Source: Pseudoips prasinana
Taxonomy: Eukaryota > Arthropoda > Insecta > Lepidoptera > Nolidae
Length of the DNA stretch: 64,000 nt
NCBI GenBank assembly: GCA_951640165.1
Contig: OX621252.1
Span: 9,952,501 to 10,016,500, forward strand
Direction of reading: 5' to 3'
Below the pieces are notes generated by a model. It was not told where the DNA came from. It ran no database searches and saw only the letters and a program-made list of their open reading frames with translations. The number at the start of each line of letters is the position of its first letter. Position 1 is the stretch's first letter. The translations under genes and the position numbers were made by a program. Of this stretch, positions 21,726 to 31,720 are shown in pieces.

Positions 21726-22537
21726 ATATACACAAAAAGCTTCTTTTGAAGTCAGAAACAAAAATATGGCAAGACGCCATTATTTAACTATTGTGTTTAT
21801 ATTTTGTATAATGATATAATATGTATCGTTTGTTTTAAGTTTTGTATCTGCCTTGAGAATAAAGGTAAGGTGTAGAACAATTAAAATAAACTAACCGTGC
21901 CCGCAACATCGTCCGCATGGTATCTTCAGGTGTGAGACTTTGGTGAGTCACACTTTGCCTTAACTTACTTTAAGATAATAAAAGAATAAATAAAGTTAAT
22001 AATGCTTATATAATCAATAAGCTAGTATCTTAGCTAGATACTTTTACTCCAATACTTAAGCCCAAAATGGTGCGCAGCGCAAACATACATTCAGTCATAG
22101 TAATTTAATATTCATTTAAAATAACCTAACGTAAGTATTGTCCCTTATAAAACTAATGAACTGCTTAAAAGTGGAACTACTTTTTTCTAAGTCCTTGTTC
22201 GTTGTGGGATGCAAGCCAGTTAAAGCTATTTCCCCGAACATGCCTGACCGCTCAGTGTCATTTCATTGTGTGCCGCCTTGGAACTTGGCTTAGATACAGG
22301 CGTTGCAGTAGTGGGTAAGAGTGAGTGGGTACGAAGGACTAGTCCCATAAACTACTAAGCAAATATAGTTGGCGTATGTTGACTTCGCACTGGATAAATA
22401 AGAGAAAATAAAATATTAGTATTTCAAATTAGTACTTTATCCGATAAATATTCCAACAACAATTCCTAACACTAAAGTCATCTTTAATTTTTAATGTTTT
22501 GGATTTACTAATTTGCTTACTTACTTGCTTATCATAT
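21726..22537. other. No recognisable feature
   Basis: AT-rich stretch without a supportable gene or repeat. Confidence 0.5.
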
Positions 22538-22748
22538 GGGCAGTGGTTACCCTAGTGTCAGTTGTTTAGTCGCCCAGTAAGCCTCTGACATGGCTTAACG
22601 ACTGTTGTCTAATGACTACCACCGGGACCGATAGCTTAATGTACCCTCCGAAGCAACGAGACGCCCAGAAATTAAACCTCTAGTGGTCACCCATCTGTGG
22701 AGTGACTGCGAGCCTAGGTGCTTAACCTCGTCGATCACTAGCGGACCG
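22538..22748 (-). mobile_element. 5S rRNA-derived SINE-like element, copy 1
   Basis: On the minus strand the head (22748 down to about 22682) reads GTGATCGACGAGGTTAAGCA, then CACAGATGGGTGACCACT. This resembles the central and 3' part of 5S rRNA, including the A-box region (AGGTTAAGCA) and the C-box region (AGATGGGTGACC) of its internal promoter. The tail has TTCGGAGGGTACATTAAGC, ATCGGTCCCGGTGG, AAGCCATGTCAGAGGC and AGGGTAACCACTGCCC. The same head and tail in the same order occur at 27870-28092. A 5S-like head plus an unrelated tail defines SINE3-type elements. The match is by eye. Confidence 0.6.
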
Positions 22749-23079
22749 CAAAAAGCCGTTATTGTGACTTAAATATAATAGTTAGACATATAACATAACG
22801 GATGTGTTGTGGGTAGATGGGTAATGATGTACTACACGTATGAACATAAAAAAGTTAGTACATTATTTTATGTATCTTCATTAGTTTTCACAATATTCGT
22901 CAAGTAATGACTTACTAGCGCATTTTTGTTATCTTCGCTTCATTATTGTAATTTTTTTGTAAAGTAAATTTTAGGTTTTGTTACTGGCTGATTGTGAAGC
23001 TCTTTTAAAGTGAGAGGTTATTTAAAATTTATTTAGTCGTTTTTGAGTTCATCCGTTTTAATTAAACATACAAAATATT
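22749..23079. other. No recognisable feature
   Basis: AT-rich, nothing supportable. Confidence 0.5.
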
Positions 23080-23345
23080 TCATCAAGTCAGCCTAATGAC
23101 CTCCCAAGATTTTCACATTGGAGTTGTCTCCATAACTTGGAGAGATATGCCATAATCGCCACGCTTGGCAAACGGGTTGGTGTACGCAGTAATCGTAGTG
23201 CGTGTCTCTCTGCGTACTATGATCATCAGATCAGAGTACGCAGAGAGACACAGCTGCCCGTTCACTGGAGATATTCCCTCGGTTCGATTTCTACGCCCCC
23301 ACGGGGTGAAATGGGGTGACGATATTCATTTGGCTGACGTCAGCA
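23080..23345 (-). mobile_element. RTE-like LINE 3' fragment with internal palindrome
   Basis: GCCATAATCGCCACGCTTGG, CAAACGGGTTGGTGTACGCA and CCCCACGGGGTGAAATGGGG place it with the copies at 17320 and 25690. A perfect 17-bp-arm hairpin (23202-23251) interrupts the family sequence. Confidence 0.65.
23202..23251. repeat. Perfect hairpin, 17-bp arms
   Basis: GTGTCTCTCTGCGTACT (23202-23218) and AGTACGCAGAGAGACAC (23235-23251) are exact reverse complements around a 16-base loop. Other copies of this LINE end lack it, so it is a local inverted duplication or a small insertion. Confidence 0.8.
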
Positions 23346-23529
23346 ACATATCTAATCTTATAATATTACTTCAGATTAAGAAATAACATGTCTTACAAAT
23401 TTTAATGGAGATAGACGACGTATTTCATAGGAGAATAGATAATAGGAAGGCACATAACAAGTAAGTAGGTAGAATCTATACATATAATAAAATCGTAAGA
23501 TAGTCAAAACTATTAACTGTACATTGAAT

Positions 23530-23790
23530 ATTTTATTTAAAAGAATACTTGGGGCGTGATCTACAATCGAAGCCAAAAATATAGTTTTTAGAATTTTAGC
23601 CTGTTTGTCTGTATGTATGTCCGGGCTAAACTCAAAAAGTACTGTATGGATTTACTTCAAATTTTGCATGAATATTACTTAGAGGTCGGGTCAACATATA
23701 GGGTACATATTATCACGCTATCACCTACGGGGGTGGAGCTGTAATAATTTATAAAGTTTAACGCGGGTAAACCCGCGGGGCACAGCTACT
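23530..23790 (+). mobile_element. Short Helitron, diverged 3' end
   Basis: It shares TACTTGGGGCGTGATCTA, GTCCGGGCTAAACTCAA and TATCACGCTATCACCTACG with 5016-5264. The terminal stem ACGCGGGTAAACCCGCGGGG is intact, but the end reads CTACTA rather than CTAGTA, a one-base change in the conserved terminus. Confidence 0.65.
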
Positions 23791-24108
23791 ATATAATAAA
23801 ATAAATAAATGGGTCTATGCTGTAGTTATACACGAAAAAGACTGTCCGCTAATATTTGATTTTTCGAATAGGAATGGGTAACTTCGATGGGTTTTACACG
23901 CGGAAAAATACATTAGTAAACTAAAATTTTCCGCCGTGTTAAAGGGAATACCTAAATAAAGAATATAGTATTAAATTTTTTTATAGTATCCGTAATGCAA
24001 ATTGTAAATCTAATTTCAATAATGGGAATTCATAAATTTAATCGTCTGGCTGGTTTGGAACCAGCACTCTCTACCAATCGAACCGTGTGTTATGCCAAAT
24101 AATCGCAT
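23791..24108. other. No recognisable feature
   Basis: AT-rich; no coding or repeat end identified. Confidence 0.5.
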
Positions 24109-24312
24109 ATCAATTGATCGACCCCTATAGACCTAATGTTTAAATATTCGAACGTTCATAATATCGAAATTTCACTACTATTCAAGTATTTTAGGTTAGA
24201 ACTGCGATCATACAACGCTAGAAACAAATCAATCGTTTATCGCTAAAGTATAGCTCTACATTCGATTTGTCGAGTATTAAGACATTCGATTTATAGTGGT
24301 CGATCAATTGAT
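24109..24312. repeat. Fold-back element with 21-bp terminal inverted arms
   Basis: ATCAATTGATCGACC..CTATA (24109-24128) is repeated inverted at 24292-24312 (TATAGTGGTCGATCAATTGAT). Both arms continue outward with a GCCAAAT-like string. The interior is AT-rich with no coding. It looks like a small DNA-transposon derivative. Confidence 0.6.
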
Positions 24313-24434
24313 TTGGCATTCGATTTGGAATAGCGAATAATCCGGGATCAGCGCTCGGTCCGCCGGATGATTATATTTATCATTTTCCTTTTTGAAATTA
24401 AGTAGGTATATACGAATTAAAGGGCGGTACAAAT

Positions 24435-25433
24435 GGGTCCGTGGCTTAGGCCCCCAGTGGTCGAGGCAGGCACCTGTGGCCGACGCCCCCGATTCGATTA
24501 TTTTAATTCCAAGCAATTTTTGATCAAATGTACTATCAGGCACAAAAATCTTTTACAAAAATAATAATTAATGTCTAATGGTGGTATATGTATAATACAT
24601 TAAATCATAATTATATTTATGTCATAGCAATGCTTTTATATTGGATGTATGTTTTGAAAAATGAAAGTAGTATTTTTCATTATTTTTTATATATTGTTGT
24701 AGATTGGAATTTTGTTACTGTACTTTTCACTCGTAATTTTCCAATTTTCGTTACATACAATTTTTAATAAAGAATGGACTTATATCCTTATTTCTAGAAC
24801 GCATCGCAAATCCAGCGTGCTACAATGTTTTTCCCACAAGTCTATATTGTAAATATTTCGCACAAGCCCTTGTGAAGGATCTTCGCTCGTCATTATGAGA
24901 TGACTTTCGTATCGGTTACATATTGCAATATTCAATAACTTGACTCAGGTGTGAAAGAGATATACTTAATATCTATTCATACCTCCTTATTATTTTAAAT
25001 GTTGTAGACAGAAAGATGGACTTTTTATTGTTGCCAATAACTGGTTTGGCTCAGTTAGCTAACGATTTGGTTCAAGTTGAAAGATAATATTTCTACATGG
25101 TAATTTATTATAAATGTATATTAATATATTTTATATTAATAACATTCACTAACATTTTATATGAAGTCTTTTTAATTTTTGGATGATTGTACATAATAAA
25201 TATGCTTTTAATGTAGAAAAAGCTGTGTAAGGATAAGGTTAAGTGGCGATCTATTTTCTGTGCAATTTGACAGATAACTTTTGTTTGGCAAGGAAAAATA
25301 TTACTATAGTGAAACACTTTTCTCATTTACTGTACTAAGTGAAAAAGCACAAAAATAAAATGATATTAAATTAATCCGATCGGGGGCGTAGGCCACAGGT
25401 GCCTCGACCACTGGGGGCCTAAGCCACGGACCC
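24435..25433. mobile_element. Non-autonomous DNA transposon, 8-bp TSD, about 63-bp TIRs
   Basis: The left end GGGTCCGTGGCTTAGGCCCC..ACGCCCCCGAT (24435-24500) is repeated inverted at 25371-25433, with a 4-base indel and a few changes. Direct 8-bp repeats GTACAAAT (24427-24434) and GTGCAAAT (25434-25441) flank it with one mismatch. An 8-bp duplication is the hAT superfamily size, although the GGGTCC terminus is not the classic CAGGG. The 999-bp interior is AT-rich; its 72-aa minus-strand frame (25108-25326) does not resemble a transposase. Confidence 0.7.
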
Positions 25434-25689
25434 GTGCAAATTGCATCCCGGCATGATTAAACTGACATTAGCGGAATTAACACTACATATTGATTTTGTA
25501 TTTTGAGTTAAAACAGTTATTTTAATTAGCTAGAAAATGTCAATGTTCTTATACAAATAACATTGTATTTAATGTTTATTAAGTGCAATGAATTGTTCTC
25601 TACTCAGTCAGTATAAATCACTATATTATGTTATTTAACATTGTTGATAAGTTTATCGGAATACAATATATAGACTTAATTACTCCATC

Positions 25690-25960
25690 TCATCATTTCA
25701 GCTTCAGCTTCTAATGATGAGACTTTTTTTCATTCAGTGCACTTCTTTCAAGTAGTCCACAGCTGGACAAGCCTCTCCCCAAAATCATCTTGGGGTAGAT
25801 GCCATAATCGCCACGCTTGGCAGACGGGTTGGCGATCGCAGTAAGATGTTGCCCTGCTCTGGAAGATATTCCCTTCGGTGGGCTTCTACGCCCCCCACGG
25901 GATTTGATGGGCTTATTATATTCTGATATTTGCTGTGTCACCACACAACCCATCTATGTA
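25690..25960 (-). mobile_element. RTE-like LINE 3' fragment, second subtype
   Basis: TAGTCCACAGCTGGACAAGC, ATGCCATAATCGCCACGCTT, GCAGACGGGTTGGCGATCGC and GCCCCCCACGGGATTTGATG give the clearest copy of this family in the window. Coding is broken. Confidence 0.65.
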
Positions 25961-26019
25961 GACTTAATGCTAAGGTTACTCCATCTATGTAGACTTAATT
26001 CATTATGAAAGCCGATGTT

Positions 26020-26515
26020 GATAATCGCCTCAACCTTCCAGATTCGTCAAAGACTTAGAAGACGGTTTCGTCCGGCATCGGCCGACGGCACGGCTTCGTC
26101 AATCTGCCTCGATGGGTGCATCCACTTCCTACAATGAAGTGATACCGCCACCGCTGCCGCCTCCCCCCGCTGCGCTCACGCAAGGACGGCGCGTAGACAC
26201 GTCCCTGCGACGGCTGGAGAGAGCACACGATGATCTATTCCAGTTGTAGCGGCCGAAACAGCGCAGGTATGTTAGTACACTAGAACCTGTCTATCATTCG
26301 TACTACGAAGTGTCTAGCCGGGCTCTCGCCTGACGAGGCGATCCAGTATTAACGGCTGAATTAGCTGGTGCGTTGTATGGAGGCACTCTCTCTGACAGAC
26401 CAACACCGGACGTAATACTAGCACCTGTCATGCTAGGCATAGGCCCGTTGACATCGTCCCTATGCAGGCTGTAGAGTGAGTATTGAACGATCTGTTCCAG
26501 TTCTAGCGGCCAAAT
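26020..26515. other. GC-rich unrecognised block with a repeated motif
   Basis: An open plus-strand run of 70 codons from about 26041 to 26248 includes ASMGASTSYNEV followed by IPPPLPPPPAAL and RRLERAHDDLFQL, then TAG. Its last part recurs about 250 bases later (CTGTTCCAGTTCTAGCGGCC, compare CTATTCCAGTTGTAGCGGCC at 26233). The base composition differs from the surroundings. It may be a decayed gag-like or host exon segment. No function is assigned. Confidence 0.35.
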
Positions 26516-26521
26516 AATAAA

Positions 26522-26638
26522 AAGCATCTTCTACACGGTTGCCATCCATCTACACTGCACAACTGCAGTCTAGATGGATGGCAACCACCAGGGTGACGTC
26601 TGTTGGGACGTTGGTTTACAACCGTGTAGAAGATGCTT
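26522..26638. repeat. Nested inverted repeats
   Basis: Outer arms AAGCATCTTCTACACGGTTG (26522-26541) and the reverse complement at 26619-26638 are perfect. Inside, TTGCCATCCATCTA (26539-26552) pairs with TAGATGGATGGCAA (26571-26584). This is two palindromes in one 117-bp unit, MITE-like, with no coding. Confidence 0.8.
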
Positions 26639-26640
26639 AC

Positions 26641-26951
26641 GCGACGTCCTGCGTGAGCGATCTAGGCGCGAACGCGAAGCGGCGCTGCGCGGCGCGAAAA
26701 CAACAAACAGTCGAAACCTATCGAAGTGTCCTACGTGACAAAACGCGGTGCGGAGCGGCGCGAAGTGAAGCGAACGCGATCAGTTGGCTTGATATTTTCG
26801 CGCGAACATGATTCGGTGCCGTCGTGCTTTGCGGCGTCGGTTGATTGATTCGCGTGCACGTAGGACACCGCCACCGTCACACCGCATCGCATTGAATTCG
26901 CGTGTCACCGCTTCATAATCGCGTTCGCTCTCAACTGCCTACGTAGGACGT
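26641..26951. mobile_element. GC-rich palindromic element(s) with TCCTACGT ends
   Basis: An inner unit, TGTCCTACGTG (26728) to CACGTAGGACA (about 26866), has matching ends. An outer pair, ACGTCCTGCGTGAGCG (26643) and CCTACGTAGGACGT (about 26951), repeats the same terminus. The interior is full of GCGGCGCG and GCGAACGCG strings, unlike the AT-rich surroundings. I read it as nested or compound MITEs; the class is unknown. Confidence 0.55.
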
Positions 26952-26967
26952 AGCGTTATATATTTTG

Positions 26968-27195
26968 GGACAACTAACACACTGCCATCTGATCCCAAAC
27001 TAGACAGAGCTTGTACCTACAGTGGCAACCAGACAACTGATAAACATACTTATATATTTCTCAATACATATATATATATTCAAGATAAATTACACTCAGA
27101 CGCAGAACAAATGATAACGCTTATCAGACAAACATTTGTCCTGGGTGAAGATCAAACCTCTGGCTTGGCAATCAGGTTCATTAATCTTAGGCCAG
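26968..27195 (-). mobile_element. tRNA-derived SINE (family 2/3), diverged
   Basis: CTGCCATCTGATCCCAAACT, GACAGAGCTTGTACC, TTACACTCAGACGCAGAAC and TTTGTCCTGGGTGAAGATCA follow the order of the minus-strand SINE at 29838. The B box is degenerate. Confidence 0.65.
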
Positions 27196-27372
27196 TAAAT
27201 AATAGTCATAATAATATCGCTGCGTGTTAAAACTGCATTATTGGAAAACTAGTTTATGATATATGAAAATGAAACTGTCCCCATGCAAATTGCGTCACTT
27301 GACCGACAATTTTGTAAGGAAATATATATTTTTGGGGTATTTTGCATTTTTTTACACTTTCATTCATTCGTA

Positions 27373-27460
27373 CAGACACCACATCACGCACATCAAGCTA
27401 CCCCAATTGTCAAATTTCCCCAATTGAAAATCTATAAAATAAATTTGACAGATTGGGGTA
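27373..27460. mobile_element. TA-MITE family, copy 3 (truncated)
   Basis: CAGACACCACATCACG..CACATCAAGCTACCCCAATT and ATTTGACAGATTGGGGTA match the copies at 44622 and 45106. TA precedes the left end; the right terminus is missing. Confidence 0.6.
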
Positions 27461-27615
27461 AATACAGTTGCTTCTTTAAATATTTCAGGAAAAATAATAC
27501 AAAGTTTCTAACTGGATCAGATATTCTGAAATCTTTAAAAATATTACACTAAGAAACTTAGTTAGATGGTCCCAGTTTGAGTGCTATACTAACTGTGTTA
27601 TACTTTAAATAAATA

Positions 27616-27775
27616 AACTCACGTAATTAATTTTAGCGAAGGCAGGGCGAATGCAACCCGCTCGACGTCGCGACCTGCGGGTCGGCGTCTTGCGGGTCGC
27701 ATTCGCCCTGCAGATGTTCTCCTGAAGAGGTCGAAACTGTTGGCCTAATCTAACATGAAATTAATTACGTGAGTT
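27616..27775. repeat. Double inverted repeat, AT outer and GC inner arms
   Basis: The outer arms AACTCACGTAATTAATTT and AAATTAATTACGTGAGTT enclose inner arms GCAGGGCGAATGC..ACCCGC and GCGGGTCGCATTCGCCCTGC. The right part also carries CTCCTGAAGAGGTCGAAACT. The structure suggests an inserted fold-back within the ends of another repeat. Confidence 0.7.
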
Positions 27776-27869
27776 ACTCGTTATAATTGTTCGTTAAGTG
27801 CTCATCGAGGAGGAGGGAACGGTAAGGGAGGCCGTAAAATTGTGTGTTAACTTTGTTGTATATCATAAC

Positions 27870-28092
27870 CAGATGCTCCCAACTGCTGTGATTGGTGAGG
27901 TCAAGCAACAAGGCCCCCGAACAGTCCATAGATGGGTGACCGCTAAAGTGGTTTAATATCTGAGCTCCGTGCTTCGGAGGGCACGTTAAGCTGTCGGTCC
28001 CGGTTGTACCTATTAGGCAACAGTCTTTAAGCCATGTCAGGGGCCTACTGGGCGCCTTGAACACCTCTGACATTAGGGTAACCACTGCCCAC
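27870..28092 (+). mobile_element. 5S rRNA-derived SINE-like element, copy 2
   Basis: The head GTGATTGGTGAGGTCAAGCA..GAACAGTCCATAGATGGGTGACCGC resembles 5S rRNA through its A-box, spacer and C-box. The tail CTTCGGAGGGCACGTTAAGC, GTCGGTCCCGGTTG, AAGCCATGTCAGGGGCC and AGGGTAACCACTGCCC matches copy 1 (22538-22748, opposite strand). The conserved union of head and tail in two diverged copies argues for a true mobile family rather than a chance 5S pseudogene. Confidence 0.65.
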
Positions 28093-29347
28093 AAGATAAG
28101 TTATTATATAAAGAAACCATTATAAAATGGAAGTTTCTTTCGTTACTTCAGAGTTTACTTAGGATTTTAATTCAAGATATTCTTAATCGCTACACACCTA
28201 CAATACGCCAAGACTCAATCTATACCAACGGAAAAAATACGTTTTTATTGATGGAACTCTTTCGCACCCAATCTACTTTACGCCCAAGATATGTGCTAGC
28301 TTTTCTTAAAATGCAGACTTTGACGTCATTTCGTGCCGTTACTGTTACATCATATAGGGCGTAACGGAGAGGTTAACGAAAATTCATGCCATGCGACACA
28401 TCGTCGAGGCGTGGAGGGCAATAAAGACTTCAGTCTGTTCTGTCATGCTGTTAACCCTCTGGTCCATTAGCTTTATTTTACTTGACGTAATAATTTCAAC
28501 TGAATATACTATTCAACTGTTTATCTAAACAGTTTCTAAGTATGTACTCTTAAGTATTGGAACATTTTATACGGATTACCTTTACATATTTTTAACACTT
28601 CTGGCATTCAAGAATACTGTCCATACGGCAAACTGTTTCCGTATCCTATCACGCGACTTGCTTTTCTTACCATCGCCGAGAGGAAATCCCCTTTATGCTT
28701 TAGAGACCTGTCCTACACCCAGGTCTATAACATTAACAGTATCTGTAGTGTAAACTGTGAATGATCTTCATCAGTGGAACTGCTTCTAGAGCGAAAGATA
28801 TCCGTTATGCCATTCCTCACTTAAAATTATGCTATTACTATAATACGATGCTACTTAAAATAATATGATTTCTAGAGCTTAAGGCGAAATGCGTTTCCAA
28901 AACACCCTACCGTGTGCTAGGCGCATTTCGACCAAAAACTCACAAATATACGTAATTTTGCGTATTGTTTACGTAAGCAACAAAAACGTACCACCATCGC
29001 AAATTTGGTCTAGCATATCATTAACACATGTTGAGAAAAAACTGCATCGACACCACGTAATATAGACAAAGTGGGCAACACCGCTAAGGTGTTTTTGATC
29101 GTGACTGAAATCCATGCAGAATATAAGATTTCGTTACTCTATCCTTTACTCAGAGTGTATATTTTAAGTCAATAATTCATATTTTTATAGTTCAGTTTTG
29201 GTCGGTGCGTTTCAGTAAACATGTGAATAGGTGACGTTTCAATTTTGTTTGTTGCGGTCCCGAATACGGTTGGTTTATTTCACTTCTTTGAGTTTTAATT
29301 TTTCCATCTGTAATGTTTGTGCACGAGAAGAATCCTAGTTTTTTTTA
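28093..29347. other. About 1.25 kb without recognisable feature
   Basis: AT-rich, with a weak inverted pair GCGAAATGCG..CGCATTTCG near 28884-28930. No gene or repeat family is identified. Confidence 0.5.
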
Positions 29348-29600
29348 AGCTGGATGGGTCGCGCTTGACTACGATCTCACCTGACAGTAAGAGAAGATGT
29401 GGTCGAAGGTGGACAGATGTCTGTTCACTCTAGCCTTGAATAAACTCATGTTATATGAGTCTGGAAACACTTTGTTCGGGAGGTTGTTCCAGAGCTTAGC
29501 CGTGCGTATGATGAGAGAGAACGCAAAGCGCTTCGTACGCATGTTGGGATGTCAACAACAAAGCGGTGGACACCCTTCCGACGCCTGGTAGTTAAATTGG
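29348..29600 (-). mobile_element. Interspersed repeat, LINE-derived family
   Basis: GGTCGCGCTTGACTACGATC..TCACCTGACAGTAAG, GGGAGGTTGTTCCAGAGCTT and GAACGCAAAGCGCTTCGTAC recur in diverged form at 14550-14800, and its left edge recurs inverted at 21640-21725. Orientation is inferred from the 21640 copy. Confidence 0.45.
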
Positions 29601-29837
29601 TTATCTATGACCTGCGACAGAAATTGTAACTGGGAATGGACCGGTACATAAAGAGATTTTTCATCAATGCTCCACTATTTATATAAGGTATTTAATATGG
29701 ATTCAACTGTCGAGTCATAACAAAATTTATACATACGCAAATAGGCATACTGTTCAGTCTAGAAACAAAATCCGCAAAAATTGTAGTTCGACATGCTGTG
29801 AGATGAATATTCCAAATGTTTAGACCCAGTTTTATGT

Positions 29838-30093
29838 CCTAGGACATTTTACACACGGTCATCTGATCCCAAACTAAGCAGAGCTTGTACTATGGAAACC
29901 AGATAACTGATATACTACATATACTACTTTTCTTACTCTTACTGTAAAAACATTCTTATATTGATAATTACGCCCAGACTCAGGACAAACAGACATACAT
30001 GTTCATGCACACAAATATCTGTCCTGGGTGGGAATCTAACCCACGACCTGCGGCGTGAAAGGCAACTATTTACCAACCACGCCAACTGGCACC
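29838..30093 (-). mobile_element. tRNA-derived SINE (family 3), full length
   Basis: This is the best copy of the family: a tRNA-like head (minus strand) with B box inverse TGGGAATCTAACCCACGACC, the body GTTCATGCACACAAATATC, ACGCCCAGACTCAGG, AACCAGATAACTGATATACT, and the end TCATCTGATCCCAAACTAAG..CCTAGGACATT. It serves as the reference for the interrupted copies at 4546 and 18936. Confidence 0.8.
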
Positions 30094-30290
30094 CATGGAA
30101 TTAGAAACGAGTGGGTGCTCAGGCCGTATAAATAACCAGCGCCAGAGGCCAGAGCCACAGTATAAATATTGACAGTAAGGTAACTAAGCTAAGTTGATGA
30201 AATAATTACCTACGCTCTATTGAAACTGTAGGGTTGTAACTTTTAATGTTTTAGAAACCTATTATTATTATTTATCACCCGTCATCGTAG

Positions 30291-30522
30291 CCTAGTTGGT
30301 AGTGCTCCTGCCTACGAAGCTGGTGGTCCTGGTTTCGAATCCCGGTAAGTGCAAATATTTGTGTGATGAGCACGAATATTTGTTTCTGAGTCATGGATGT
30401 TTTCTATGTATTTAAGTATTTATCTATCTATATAAGTATGTATATCGTCGCCTGGTACCCATAGTACAAGCTTTGCTTAGTTTGGGGCTAGGATGATCTG
30501 TGTGACATTCTCCCGAAGTATA
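30291..30522 (+). mobile_element. tRNA-derived SINE (family 4), copy 1
   Basis: The head CGTAGCCTAGTTGGTAGTGC..GGTTTCGAATCCCGG has recognisable A and B boxes. The body has GATGAGCACGAATATTTG, GTATATCGTCGCCTGGTACC and the end TTTGGGGCTAGGATGATC. It is nearly identical to 33107-33344, so the family moved recently. Confidence 0.85.
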
Positions 30523-30551
30523 TTATTATTTATTAAAACATATTTGTTCTA

Positions 30552-30767
30552 TCAATCAGCAGGACGGTTAAAATACGAAAGCTCCCGTTTTGATGAAGCC
30601 GAGTTCAAACAGCCGTATTCTTCGCAATACCGACGTGGATTTTTAGAAAGATTGCGGAGATAAACTTCGCGGCCACTCGTTTTGACGCGGCACTCACGAC
30701 TGGAATCACCACAACGGTTGTAGGTAGTTTCCGTACTGTATTTTTTTATACTGAGCCAGGACACCAT
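30552..30767 (-). other. Unrecognised 71-aa reading frame
   Basis: The predicted peptide contains NRCGDSSRECRVKTSGREVY and LRNLSKNPRRYCEEYGCLNS, with four cysteines and a basic, coding-like composition in an AT-rich area. On the minus strand an AG acceptor lies just before the part starting TACGGAAAC (about 30738). No donor or partner exon is seen. It could be a decayed transposon segment or a terminal exon; I do not recognise a family. Confidence 0.3.
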
Positions 30768-31249
30768 AATTTGAACCTACTTTTTTCGAATCTTATCTTA
30801 GGGCGGTTACTGACATGTATCAGTGTAAATATGATGAAAAGGTGACGACCAATGTTGGAGTGATATAAAATACTGTTTGTATACACAGATAAAGTGACTC
30901 TGACCCTAAATTATACGCAATTGTAATATTTATGATCAAAGTCAGATGCGGCACGTATAAATGTAATATACATTGATGTGTCGCAATGTTTCAGATCTCC
31001 TTATCTTTGAGAACGCTTACGCAAATATGTGCAAGTGGGCGGTGAAGTGGGCGGTGGGGCGGCCGCTATTCTAGTAAATAGATATGAGTGGACTCTGAGT
31101 TTTATGAATCCGCCCGCCTCAACGTACATATACACCAAGTCTCTGAGTTCGCCTTTGGGCATGTTATGTTGAAGCAGTACTTCACTGCTTCGCTAATTGT
31201 TGCTATATAAAGCACAAGTAAAGCCTCACATGGCATAGTGTTGCCACTT
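30768..31249. other. Unassigned; three GGGCGG boxes at 31036-31062
   Basis: GTGGGCGGTGAAGTGGGCGG and GGGGCGGCCGC give three GGGCGG motifs within 27 bases. These could be Sp1-like sites, but no gene start is visible, so this is only a sequence remark. Confidence 0.35.
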
Positions 31250-31556
31250 TTGGAAGGAAGCACCTACCTACGAGCTATCGAATTGTCGACTATCCTAGGC
31301 TTGCAAGTCGTATTGAACCTCTAAGTCTGAGGAGACACTTTCCTTGTGTCTGTTCCACCGCCTATACAATGGGCTATGTTTAGAAGAGCTTTTTGATGTG
31401 ATGGACAAGGCCTTTTTCTAACATCGCGCCTCTTGCAATCGTCAGGACGTTCTTGCTCCTATCCTGGAACGCTTACGATCTCCTACGGTTCAGCTTTAGC
31501 GTAACTTGCTCCCACGTATGCTGCGGCTGTGGAATGAACTCTCATGCAGCCTTGTG
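31250..31556 (+). pseudogene. LINE ORF2 C-terminal remnant, decayed
   Basis: Pieces in different frames read LSLCLFHRLYNGLCLEELFD, then RNLLPRMLRLWNELSCSLV. The LYNG..LEELFD block followed by a basic segment and LWNEL is the standard C-terminal order of Jockey/CR1-like LINE proteins. Several stops and frameshifts make it a pseudogene. A SINE follows at once. Confidence 0.6.
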
Positions 31557-31720
31557 ATTCGGGTTCGATCCCCGCATAGGACAACTGTTTGTGTAACCCA
31601 ATATAGTTGTGCTGAGTCTGGGCGTACTTCGTGATCGCGATAAGAGTAATTTTACTAGTGTCTTTGTTGTCTTTTTTTAAGTAATAAATATCTATTCTGT
31701 GTCTTATTTTTTTGGACAAT
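31551..31720 (+). mobile_element. tRNA-derived SINE (family 1-like), headless
   Basis: The B box GGGTTCGATCCCCGCATAGG is followed by ACAACTGTTTGTGTAACCCA and GTGCTGAGTCTGGGCGTA, the family 1 body. The A-box half is replaced by the LINE remnant immediately upstream. Confidence 0.65.

Noticed and set aside
22682..22748. Functional 5S rRNA gene
   Set aside because: Only the internal and 3' parts are similar, with many changes, and they are joined to a repeat tail.
24304..24543. 79-aa minus-strand frame
   Set aside because: It spans the left end of the 8-bp-duplication transposon and its flank, so it is not a unit.
27774..28094. 106-aa minus-strand frame
   Set aside because: It is the antisense of the 5S-derived SINE-like element; no protein family is recognised.
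30291..30365. Functional tRNA gene
   Set aside because: A and B boxes are present, but the body continues as a SINE and a near-identical copy exists at 33107, so it is a tRNA-derived repeat.
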